In this document: in pieces, positions 44,211 through 50,693 of the stretch
Layout of the letters: the number at the start of each line of letters is the position of its first letter
Position numbering within the stretch: position 1 is the stretch's first letter
NCBI RefSeq assembly: GCF_900142915.1
Contig: NZ_FRCM01000004.1
Span: 62,001-126,000, forward strand
DNA length: 64,000 bases
Source: Mucilaginibacter sp. OK098
Lineage (GTDB): Bacteria > Bacteroidota > Bacteroidia > Sphingobacteriales > Sphingobacteriaceae
Reading direction: 5' to 3'
The notes under the pieces: generated by a model
Seen by the model: only the letters and a program-made list of their open reading frames with translations
Told to the model about the DNA's origin: nothing
Databases searched by the model: none
Made by a program: the position numbers and the translations under genes

Positions 44211-45635
44211 ATGAAATATCTAATAACGTCAATCATTTTTTTGGGGTTGATATATAGTGCTTCGGCGCAGCAAAAAATGGATATGAGCGATACCTCCAAA
44301 CATCATCACATGATGATGAAGGATACAGCAAAATCCAAAATGAATAAAAAAAAGGCCATGCCTACAAAGAAAGATGAGATGAAAGGCATGGATATGAGCG
44401 GTGGCTCAATGGACAAAATGGATATGGCTGGAATGGGTATGATGAGCAGCGCCCAATCAAAAAACCTCCCAATGGGCCGTAACGGATCGGGTACCAGCTG
44501 GCTGCCTGACGCTTCGCCGATGTATGGCTTTATGCTGCACGGCGGCAAATGGATGTATATGCTGCATGGCAATGTATCATTCAGGTACACCAACCAGGAT
44601 TTTACAAACAAGGGGAGCCGTGGCGGCAGCAAAGTTGATGCGCCCAATTGGTTTATGGGGATGGCACAACGCCCGGTTGGCAAAAACGGCCTGCTAAGCT
44701 TGAATTTAATGATGTCATTAGACCCATTGACAGAACAAGGCTACGGATATCCATTACTATTCCAGACTGGTGAAAGCTGGCATGGAAACCCCTTAATTGA
44801 CAGGCAGCACCCGCATGACCTGTTCTCAGAAGTTGCAGCTAACTACACCTACGCGTTCTCAAAAAAAACCGACCTGAGCCTTTATGTTGGCTACCCCGGT
44901 GAGCCAGCAATAGGGCCAGTCGCGTTTATGCACCGCCCATCGGCTATGTCTAATCCCGATGCACCCATAAGTCACCATTGGTCTGATGCTACGCATATTA
45001 CTTTTGGTGTAGCTACTGTTGGTTTCAGGTATGACCAATTTAAAATTGAAGGCTCATCTTTTACCGGCAGGGAGCCGAATGAGAACAGATATAATTTTGA
45101 TAAGCCGAGATTTGATTCATGGAGCACCAGGCTTGATTATAACCCATCAGCAAACTGGGCGCTGCAGGTATCACATGCGTTTATTAAAAGTCCGGAAGCG
45201 CTTAGTCCTGATGAAAATATTTACCGCACCACTGCGTCGGCTACCTATAGCCTTCCTTTAGGCGATCAGAAAACGTTTAATGCCACGGCATTATGGGGAT
45301 TGAATAAGATCCACGGGCAACAAGGGGATAACTCTGCTTTGTTTGAAGCGGACCTAAGGCTGAAAAAGCTCGACGTTTATACCCGGTATGAGTTTGTACA
45401 GAAAACTACCGGAGAGCTCGTTTTAAACCCGTTGATCTATGGCGATGATACTATCTTCCCGGTAAATGCCGTCACATTGGGGCTTACCTATGACCTGTTT
45501 AAAATGGGGCAATTTAATGTAGCAGCGGGTGGACAATTTACTTATTACGGAGTTGATACCCGGCTGCACAGCTTATATGGAGCAGGCCCCATGGGAGGCG
45601 AAGTATTTTTGAGGATCTACCCAAGCCTGATGTAA
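44211..45635 (+). CDS. Outer-membrane protein with Met/His-rich N-terminal region
   Basis: A 474-residue protein with a signal peptide (about 1-19, ASAQQ). A segment to about residue 80 rich in Met, His, Asp and Lys (KMDMSDTSKHHHMMMKDT, KGMDMSGGSMDKMDMAGMGM) could bind Cu(I) or Cu(II). The rest has alternating aromatic beta strands of an outer-membrane barrel (YMLHGNVSFRYTNQDF, SLNLMMSLDPLTEQG, RHPH-like DRQHPHDLFSE, LYVGYPGEPAIGPVAFMHRP), ending in LRIYPSLM. No standard transporter domain is visible. An inverted repeat (AGATGGT/ACCATCT, 44183-44198) lies 12 nt before its ATG and could be an operator. Confidence 0.75.
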   Translation: MKYLITSIIFLGLIYSASAQQKMDMSDTSKHHHMMMKDTAKSKMNKKKAMPTKKDEMKGMDMSGGSMDKMDMAGMGMMSSAQSKNLPMGRNGSGTSWLPDASPMYGFMLHGGKWMYMLHGNVSFRYTNQDFTNKGSRGGSKVDAPNWFMGMAQRPVGKNGLLSLNLMMSLDPLTEQGYGYPLLFQTGESWHGNPLIDRQHPHDLFSEVAANYTYAFSKKTDLSLYVGYPGEPAIGPVAFMHRPSAMSNPDAPISHHWSDATHITFGVATVGFRYDQFKIEGSSFTGREPNENRYNFDKPRFDSWSTRLDYNPSANWALQVSHAFIKSPEALSPDENIYRTTASATYSLPLGDQKTFNATALWGLNKIHGQQGDNSALFEADLRLKKLDVYTRYEFVQKTTGELVLNPLIYGDDTIFPVNAVTLGLTYDLFKMGQFNVAAGGQFTYYGVDTRLHSLYGAGPMGGEVFLRIYPSLM

Positions 45636-45636
45636 G

Positions 45637-45723
45637 GCCTCACCCTGCCCTCTCCGAAGGAGAGGGTTCTAAAAAAAAGCGAAGCTAAAGTCCTCTCCTT
45701 TGGAGAGGATTTAGGTGAGGCCC
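45637..45723. repeat. Clover-like palindromic repeat with two nested hairpins
   Basis: Outer arms GGCCTCACC (45637-45645) and GGTGAGGCC (45715-45723) enclose two perfect 8-bp hairpins. These are CCCTCTCC/GGAGAGGG at 45649-45667 with a GAA loop, and TCCTCTCC/GGAGAGGA at 45692-45710 with a TTT loop. It lies 1 nt after the preceding stop codon and 45 nt before the DUF3347 gene. It resembles other short Bacteroidota CTCTCC repeats and could act as a terminator or mRNA-stabilising element. Confidence 0.8.
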
Positions 45724-45768
45724 TAAAAACTAAATTATTTATAAATAACTTTGATAAAAATAACAATT

Positions 45769-46278
45769 ATGAAAACGCTTAAAACACTTGCTTTAACGCT
45801 GACGCTGGTATTTTGTACAGTATTAGCCAATGCCCGTCCGGCATCAAATAACTCAATTGATAAAATAATTAATGCATACCTTGATGTTAAAAACGCACTA
45901 ATAAGCGGTGATGGGAATGTAGTTAAAACCAAAGCAAAAGACCTGCTTACCGCGCTATCTGCAAAACCAGATGCAAGCTTAACAGCTGCGCAACAAAAAA
46001 TACTGGCTGCCTATCATGATAAACTTTTGTTTGATAGCAGGCACATGAGTGAAACTACTGAGATAGATCATCAGCGGGAACATTTTGCCAGCCTTTCGAA
46101 AAACATGTATGAGGTTGTAAAAGGTGTTAAAATGAATACCGCTCCAATTTACGAGCAATATTGCCCTATGAAAAAGGCCTACTGGCTTAGTGAAAGCGAT
46201 CAGATAAAAAACCCCTATTTTGGCAGTAAAATGCTTACCTGTGGTAAAGTGACTGAAACACTGGCCCCCGTTAAGTAA
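45769..46278 (+). CDS. DUF3347-domain exported protein (copper-linked family)
   Basis: A 169-residue protein; the ATG at 45769 is preferred to an upstream in-frame TTG. Signal peptide about 1-21 (LANARP). The DUF3347 domain follows with a helical region and the conserved YCPMKKAYWLSESDQIKNPYFG followed by KMLTCGKV, whose Cys-Met and Cys residues could bind copper. DUF3347 domains occur alone or at the end of CusB-type efflux adaptors. A -7 box TAACTTTG at 45747-45754 ends 14 nt before the ATG. No CusA/CusB/CopA genes are in the window. Confidence 0.88.
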   Translation: MKTLKTLALTLTLVFCTVLANARPASNNSIDKIINAYLDVKNALISGDGNVVKTKAKDLLTALSAKPDASLTAAQQKILAAYHDKLLFDSRHMSETTEIDHQREHFASLSKNMYEVVKGVKMNTAPIYEQYCPMKKAYWLSESDQIKNPYFGSKMLTCGKVTETLAPVK

Positions 46279-46320
46279 AAAAACTTTCTTGGCGCCCAGC
46301 ATATGATAAAATAAATGGAA

Positions 46321-46351
46321 CATCGAATAGCTTATTCAAAGCTATTCGATG
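46321..46351. terminator. Perfect 13-bp hairpin between convergent genes
   Basis: CATCGAATAGCTT (46321-46333) pairs fully with AAGCTATTCGATG (46339-46351). On the minus strand a T-rich stretch follows, so it probably ends the leftward peptide gene at 46369; it may also end the DUF3347 transcript. Confidence 0.65.
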
Positions 46352-46368
46352 TAGCTTTGATCATGAAA

Positions 46369-46584
46369 TCAAAACCTTGAACATGCAGAAGATGCATAAT
46401 CCTTGCCATTTACAGTACATCCGCATAAGCCCGTTCCATAATTTATGCCATCGCAAATGCCATATACGGTTAGTCCAACTTCATTAACTACCATACAAGC
46501 TCCTGAGCTGATGCAATTTGGATCAACCTTTCCACCTGTTACTTTTTTCATTTCCACTCTGCTGAGTTTGCTAAATTTTTTCAT
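46369..46584 (-). CDS. Double-glycine leader peptide with six-cysteine core (putative bacteriocin-like)
   Basis: A 71-residue protein from the ATG at 46584. An upstream in-frame ATG at 46636-46638 would add 18 residues of basic sequence and seems less likely. Residues 1-18 (MKKFSKLSRVEMKKVTGG) match the double-glycine leaders of Bacteroidota bacteriocin-like peptides. Cleavage after G18 would release a 53-residue core beginning KVDPNC, with cysteines at 24, 30, 44, 54, 56 and 68. The core is rich in Gly, Val and Asn. No ABC transporter with a peptidase domain, modification enzyme or immunity gene lies nearby, so export and maturation must rely on genes elsewhere. Function unknown; disulfide bonds or other modification are likely. 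Confidence 0.75.
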   Translation of the reverse strand: MKKFSKLSRVEMKKVTGGKVDPNCISSGACMVVNEVGLTVYGICDGINYGTGLCGCTVNGKDYASSACSRF

Positions 46585-46944
46585 GATTTTTGGGTTTAGT
46601 TTTTTTACCCGGTAACGCCCCGGTAACTTAAGCGGCATGTTTTACTAAAGGACATACTCCTTTACTTTGCAAAGTATTTTACAGAAATGGCATTTCAACG
46701 GGCAGAGTTTTACCTGTCAATTAGCACCTTTATATCAAAAAATTAATCAAAGTTTTGAGCTGGATATTTCAGTTCAGGTTAAAAATATCTGCTCTCTTAA
46801 AAAGAGAAACTCAGGAACAATATACGAAATATGTTTAATAATTAGAACGATAAGAATCACGTTACCGGAATAGTTTGAATATGGAAGGCGCAAAGTACTG
46901 TGCCTTCATGCTGAAAAAACGCACGAAGTTTCTTTTAATCAAAT
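46585..46944. other. Intergenic region (360 nt) upstream of the peptide gene
   Basis: Contains the direct repeat CCCGGTAAC at 46608-46616 and 46619-46627 (11-bp period), with a related inverted GTTACCGG at 46861-46868, and the perfect palindrome TACTTTGCAAAGTA at 46663-46676. These are candidate binding sites for a regulator of the leftward peptide gene. A 68-codon rightward frame at 46667 has no domain and no good start context; I leave it uncalled. Confidence 0.5.
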
Positions 46945-47814
46945 TTAAATATCAGCAATTATCTGCTTCAAAGCTTTATTAAACTCATCCGGTTTCTCAA
47001 CCATCGGAAAGTGCCCCACCGCGTGGATAAACTTAACCTGGTAAGGAATTTTATTCGTCCTGAGCCCGATGGTATTTGTGAGCGTCACATCGCTATTAAT
47101 CAAATAAAGTTTCTTTCCCGAAGCTGTCAGCTTTTTAACTTCGTCAAAATCATTCATCTGCATGCAGGCAGTTGCAATAGCTGTGTCTGCTTTTGCAACA
47201 TCTGCCAGGATCCTTTTTTTAATGGAGTCTGCTGTGGTTTTGTAAAACAGGTCCTGGTTAAAATATTGGGACGCAGTTTGCTTAAAATTATGTTTTAACT
47301 GGTTAATTGCCTCTTCATAATCCGCAGTATCTTTTTTTGAGGGTACAGCATTGTTAACGTTCTTAAAATTATCAACCCCCACCAGGCCTATAACCTTTTC
47401 ACGCGCATTAACAGCAGCCTCCAAAACAATATCCCCGGCCATTGAATGCCCTATAAGCACCACGTTTTTTAAGTTAAGCTGTGAAATTACTGAATCAACA
47501 TCACGCCCGTAAGTTATCGCATTCCAAACCGTTCTGTTTTTTCCGGATTGCCCAAAGCCAGGCAGATCTATAGTAACTACACGATATTTTTTTCCAAAAT
47601 AGCTTACCTGGTTTGCCCAATAGCTTTTGTTAATACACCAGCCATGTACAAAAAGTAAAGTGGTATCACCTTTACCATTATCGGTATAAGCGATATTTAC
47701 TCCCTGGTCATTAATTTTTTTCTGCTGATTTGTAGATTGTTTAGCTTGCTTTTGGCTGCAGGATATTTGTACCGCCGCAATAACAAAGAAAGAGGCTACT
47801 ATAAAAGGCTTCAT
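46945..47814 (-). CDS. Alpha/beta-hydrolase lipoprotein
   Basis: A 289-residue protein with a lipoprotein signal (AAVQISCSQ, Cys19) and an alpha/beta-hydrolase fold. It has FVHGWCINKSYW (oxyanion region), the nucleophile elbow GHSMAGD (S124), and the C-terminal His in FIHAVGHFPMVEKPDEF. The Asp of the triad would lie in LINSDVTL near residue 240. Such lipoproteins hydrolyse ester or amide bonds at the cell envelope. The substrate is unknown and no partner gene is adjacent. Confidence 0.85.
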   Translation of the reverse strand: MKPFIVASFFVIAAVQISCSQKQAKQSTNQQKKINDQGVNIAYTDNGKGDTTLLFVHGWCINKSYWANQVSYFGKKYRVVTIDLPGFGQSGKNRTVWNAITYGRDVDSVISQLNLKNVVLIGHSMAGDIVLEAAVNAREKVIGLVGVDNFKNVNNAVPSKKDTADYEEAINQLKHNFKQTASQYFNQDLFYKTTADSIKKRILADVAKADTAIATACMQMNDFDEVKKLTASGKKLYLINSDVTLTNTIGLRTNKIPYQVKFIHAVGHFPMVEKPDEFNKALKQIIADI

Positions 47815-47928
47815 AAAGTTTGGTTTTAGTTGGATTAAATATCTTATTATAAGATGATTGCGCCTAATAGTTTAACAAACTTTAACCTTTAAAAATTTCG
47901 TAAATCTGACCATAACTCCTTCTTTCGG

Positions 47929-47956
47929 TCTTCCGGACTTTACTGACTTTCGGACT
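47929..47956. repeat. GTCGG/AGTCCG repeat, third copy
   Basis: TCTTCCGGACTTTAC then TGACTTTCGGACT matches the right arm of the pair at 31734-31769 after removal of one 8-nt TCGGACTT unit. It lies 8 nt from the HAD phosphatase stop codon. Confidence 0.65.
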
Positions 47957-47964
47957 TATCCAAC

Positions 47965-48738
47965 CTACCACCACTTCAACGGAAACTCAATACTATCAAC
48001 CGAGCTTACAATTAAATCAGGTTTAAAAGCATAATGGCTAAGCCTTTCCTTTTGGGCTATGCCTGAAAGTACCAGGATAGTTTTATACCCCATTTGAACG
48101 CCACCTTGAATATCCGTTTCCATAGTATCACCTACTACGGTTGTTTCAGCCGTTTCCAGGCCAAGGTATTTGCGTGCCGACCGCATCATAACCGGGCTTG
48201 GCTTGCCGGTAACAAAGGCTCTGCGCCCGGTTGCTTCTTCAATCATAGCGGTAGTTGCGGCAATTCCCAGGTTATTCCACCCAGGTTTTTTGGGCGATGG
48301 ATCGCGATTAGTGGTAATAAACTTTGCACCTGCCAATATCATATCCACGGCACGCTGAACCATTTCGAGGGTAAAGTTCCGTCCCTCGCCTAATACAACA
48401 AACTCGGGGTCTGAATCAACTAAGGTTATTCCATTTTCGTGCAGGCTGCTCAGTAAACCGCCCTCACCTAAAACGTATGCAGTGCCGCCCGGCCCCTGGT
48501 CGCCCAGGAATTTTCCGGTTGCCATTGCGCTGGTGTAAACATGTTCTTCCGTAACTTCAATACCCAGCCTTTTTAATTTACGAACAGTTTCAAGCCTTGT
48601 TCGCTGGCTGTTGTTGGTCATAAAAGTAAAAGGGGTTCCATCTTTGAGCAGTTTGGCTATAAACTTATCCGCTCCCTGTATTAACTGCTCGCCGCTGTAT
48701 ATCACCCCGTCCATATCGATCAATAGTCCGTGTTTCAT
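47965..48738 (-). CDS. HAD-IIA family phosphatase (NagD-like)
   Basis: A 257-residue HAD-superfamily hydrolase. Catalytic DMDGVIY (D8, D10) is followed by FMTNNSQRTRLETVRKLKRLG, the C2-type cap, a Lys motif GKPSP-type (FVTGKPSPVMMRSARKYLG near 172-190) and the acidic VVGDTMETDIQGG. HAD-IIA enzymes dephosphorylate nucleotides or sugar phosphates; in Bacteroidota many are annotated as TIGR01457/NagD without confirmed substrate. ATG at 48736-48738. A single gene with no operon partner. Confidence 0.92.
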   Translation of the reverse strand: MKHGLLIDMDGVIYSGEQLIQGADKFIAKLLKDGTPFTFMTNNSQRTRLETVRKLKRLGIEVTEEHVYTSAMATGKFLGDQGPGGTAYVLGEGGLLSSLHENGITLVDSDPEFVVLGEGRNFTLEMVQRAVDMILAGAKFITTNRDPSPKKPGWNNLGIAATTAMIEEATGRRAFVTGKPSPVMMRSARKYLGLETAETTVVGDTMETDIQGGVQMGYKTILVLSGIAQKERLSHYAFKPDLIVSSVDSIEFPLKWW

Positions 48739-48912
48739 AGGTTGTTGTCTTTTATTATCAAATCAAGAGCTGATTTTAGCGCTCCTTATTATCAAAGGTA
48801 AGATAAAGCGGGATAACAATAAAAATATCGCAAAGGGAATGAGGTAATATTAATAATGTATTACAAAATAGTACAATTAATTAAATTAATCTTAACCTGA
48901 TCAAACATTACT

Positions 48913-50037
48913 TCATGACAATTTTGTTAATAGCTCTTTTACCAGCCTTACATTCAGTAAAGGCTCGTACTTAAACTCATGCTGTAATATGCTTATAGCA
49001 GGGTATTTATTAGCCAAATAACTGCAAACATCCGTTGCCATATCAATTGTGAGGTATTTGGCCAGACAATTATGCCCGCCAAGCCCGAATGTAAGATGTT
49101 GGTCGTTATTGCTTCGGAGCGGGTTATACTTTCCAGGATCTGCAAATACAACCGGGTCAAGGTTAGCGGCAGCTATAACTACCATTATTGGCTCTCCTGC
49201 CTTAATGAGCTGCCCTCCTATCCGGAAATTTTCGGCAGCTATTCGTCTTGTATGATGAACCGGCGGATCCAAACGCAGTGTCTCAATTACGCCTCTTTTA
49301 AAGTATGACTTATCTGTTAATTGCCTATTCATGTCATCACAGTGTTTAACCATATTGATGAGCGAATTACACAACAACCCTCTGCCTGCATCATAGCTTT
49401 GAATAAACAGCCCGAGCAGGTTTACAGCAAACAACGCTATTGATGCTTCATTATAACCATTAAGCTTTTCATTAACATATCTTTTCGCTATAGCATAAAA
49501 CTCATCCATAGTGCTGTTAATCGCTGTAACATCAGCAGCAGATTTATTAGGCGCCATGATGCGTACCAGCACAGCAATATTTTCAGTAACAAAGGCACAA
49601 TCATCATCACCAAAGTCCATTCCTTTTAAAATAACTAATACAGGCAGCTGTTTGGCTATTACTGTTACAAAATCAAACTGTGTAAAATTTACTTTACCAA
49701 GTAAGCTATCTATCAGTTCATTTATTTGTACAGGCCTTATACACTGAAACATCATTATTGCAGCTGCCCGTGATTCCTGGTGCTGCATATTATTGGTTAT
49801 CCGCGCCAATTTTTTTATCGCCAGCTTTGCATTGCCGCTCAATAAGCTATCAGCCTCAATAACAGGTTCGGGCACTATTGCAACATCGCTCATTAAAACC
49901 GTTTTACAATATTCATAGCTATAAGCTACCCATATATTAAGATTCAGATCCCAATAAATAGGATTATCAGCTAATTGCCTGGTGTAAATGGCCTTATGAT
50001 CAATATTATCCCAACTTAAAATTGTGTTGCTATTCAT
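48913..50037 (-). CDS. Cytochrome P450
   Basis: A 374-residue P450 from the ATG at 50037; a -7 box lies between this ATG and an upstream one at 50073, which favours 50037. Landmarks: the heme-ligand motif LTFGLGGHNCLAKYL with C324, the ExxR pair ETLR, and RRIAAENFRIGGQLIKAGEP. The I-helix reads LLGLFIQSYDAGRGLL where most P450s have an acid-alcohol pair such as AGxDT or AGxET; here the Asp is followed by Ala, so oxygen activation may differ. No redoxin or reductase gene is adjacent. Substrate unknown. It is divergent from the blaI gene. Confidence 0.9.
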   Translation of the reverse strand: MNSNTILSWDNIDHKAIYTRQLADNPIYWDLNLNIWVAYSYEYCKTVLMSDVAIVPEPVIEADSLLSGNAKLAIKKLARITNNMQHQESRAAAIMMFQCIRPVQINELIDSLLGKVNFTQFDFVTVIAKQLPVLVILKGMDFGDDDCAFVTENIAVLVRIMAPNKSAADVTAINSTMDEFYAIAKRYVNEKLNGYNEASIALFAVNLLGLFIQSYDAGRGLLCNSLINMVKHCDDMNRQLTDKSYFKRGVIETLRLDPPVHHTRRIAAENFRIGGQLIKAGEPIMVVIAAANLDPVVFADPGKYNPLRSNNDQHLTFGLGGHNCLAKYLTIDMATDVCSYLANKYPAISILQHEFKYEPLLNVRLVKELLTKLS

Positions 50038-50058
50038 TCTTATTCTTTTTGGATAATT

Positions 50059-50066
50059 CAAAGGTA
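50059..50066 (-). promoter_or_regulatory. -7 box (TACCTTTG) of the P450 gene
   Basis: The box is 21 nt before the ATG at 50037 on the minus strand and downstream of the alternative ATG at 50073, which argues against the longer start. No strong -33 element seen. Confidence 0.35.
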
Positions 50067-50241
50067 TCTGCATTTATTGACTAACACTTCAGTCTGTGCT
50101 TAAGTATGAAAAATCCATTTTTTTAATAATGCAAAAACTTAAAGCTTAATGACTACATAATCCATAACAGGTTGATTACCAATAAAAACACCTCAATACT
50201 TCCCGAAATAATGGCAGATATAAAAATTATTCAACATAATA

Positions 50242-50272
50242 TTTGTTTCGTACGAAATTTTTTCTACCTTTG
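50242..50272 (+). promoter_or_regulatory. Promoter and operator of the blaI-blaR1 pair
   Basis: TTTG (-33 class) at 50242-50245 and TACCTTTG (-7 class) at 50265-50272 are spaced by 19 nt. The perfect palindrome TTTCGTACGAAA (50246-50257) sits at the start of the spacer and is a likely BlaI operator. The -7 box ends 7 nt before the ATG at 50280, so the transcript is probably leaderless or nearly so. Confidence 0.7.
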
Positions 50273-50279
50273 ATTTGTG

Positions 50280-50669
50280 ATGAATATGAAAGATCAAAAC
50301 AAACAACTGGACCCTACCAAATCGGAGCTTGAAATTTTGCAGGTACTGTGGGAAAATGGCCCGTCAACGGTACGCGGTGTAAATAACGAGCTACTTAAGC
50401 AAAAGGATGTTAATTATACCACCACCCTTAAGCTGATGCAAATAATGGCCGATAAAGGCATCCTTGCCCGCGATGAAAGCCAGATGAAACATATTTACAG
50501 CGTTGCCGAGGATGAGCAGAAAACTAAGGAGCACCTGCTTGATAAATTTGTGGATTCAATGTATAAAGGCTCGGCCAGCAAGCTGGTGATGCAGCTGTTG
50601 GGAAATAAAAAAACATCGCAACAGGAACTGCAGGAAATTAAAGACCTGCTAAAAAAGTTAGAAGAATAA
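50280..50669 (+). CDS. BlaI/MecI/CopY-family repressor
   Basis: A 129-residue winged-helix repressor; the ATG at 50280 is one codon after an in-frame GTG and is preferred. The N-terminal DNA-binding region has LDPTKSELEILQVLWENGPSTVRGVNNEL and DVNYTTTLKLMQIMADKGILARDE (positions about 10-62). The C-terminal dimerisation and protease-cleavage region follows. Family members are cleaved after signalling by the BlaR1-type membrane metalloprotease; here that protein is encoded 24 nt downstream. A palindrome in its own promoter suggests autoregulation. Confidence 0.93.
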   Translation: MNMKDQNKQLDPTKSELEILQVLWENGPSTVRGVNNELLKQKDVNYTTTLKLMQIMADKGILARDESQMKHIYSVAEDEQKTKEHLLDKFVDSMYKGSASKLVMQLLGNKKTSQQELQEIKDLLKKLEE

Positions 50670-50693
50670 AAGATCATTTTAAAGCTATACGCC

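Noticed and set aside
46667..46873. Rightward 68-codon frame upstream of the peptide gene
   Set aside because: No recognised domain, no signal peptide, no promoter box before it, and codon use is unlike the neighbours. It lies in a region with candidate regulatory sites.
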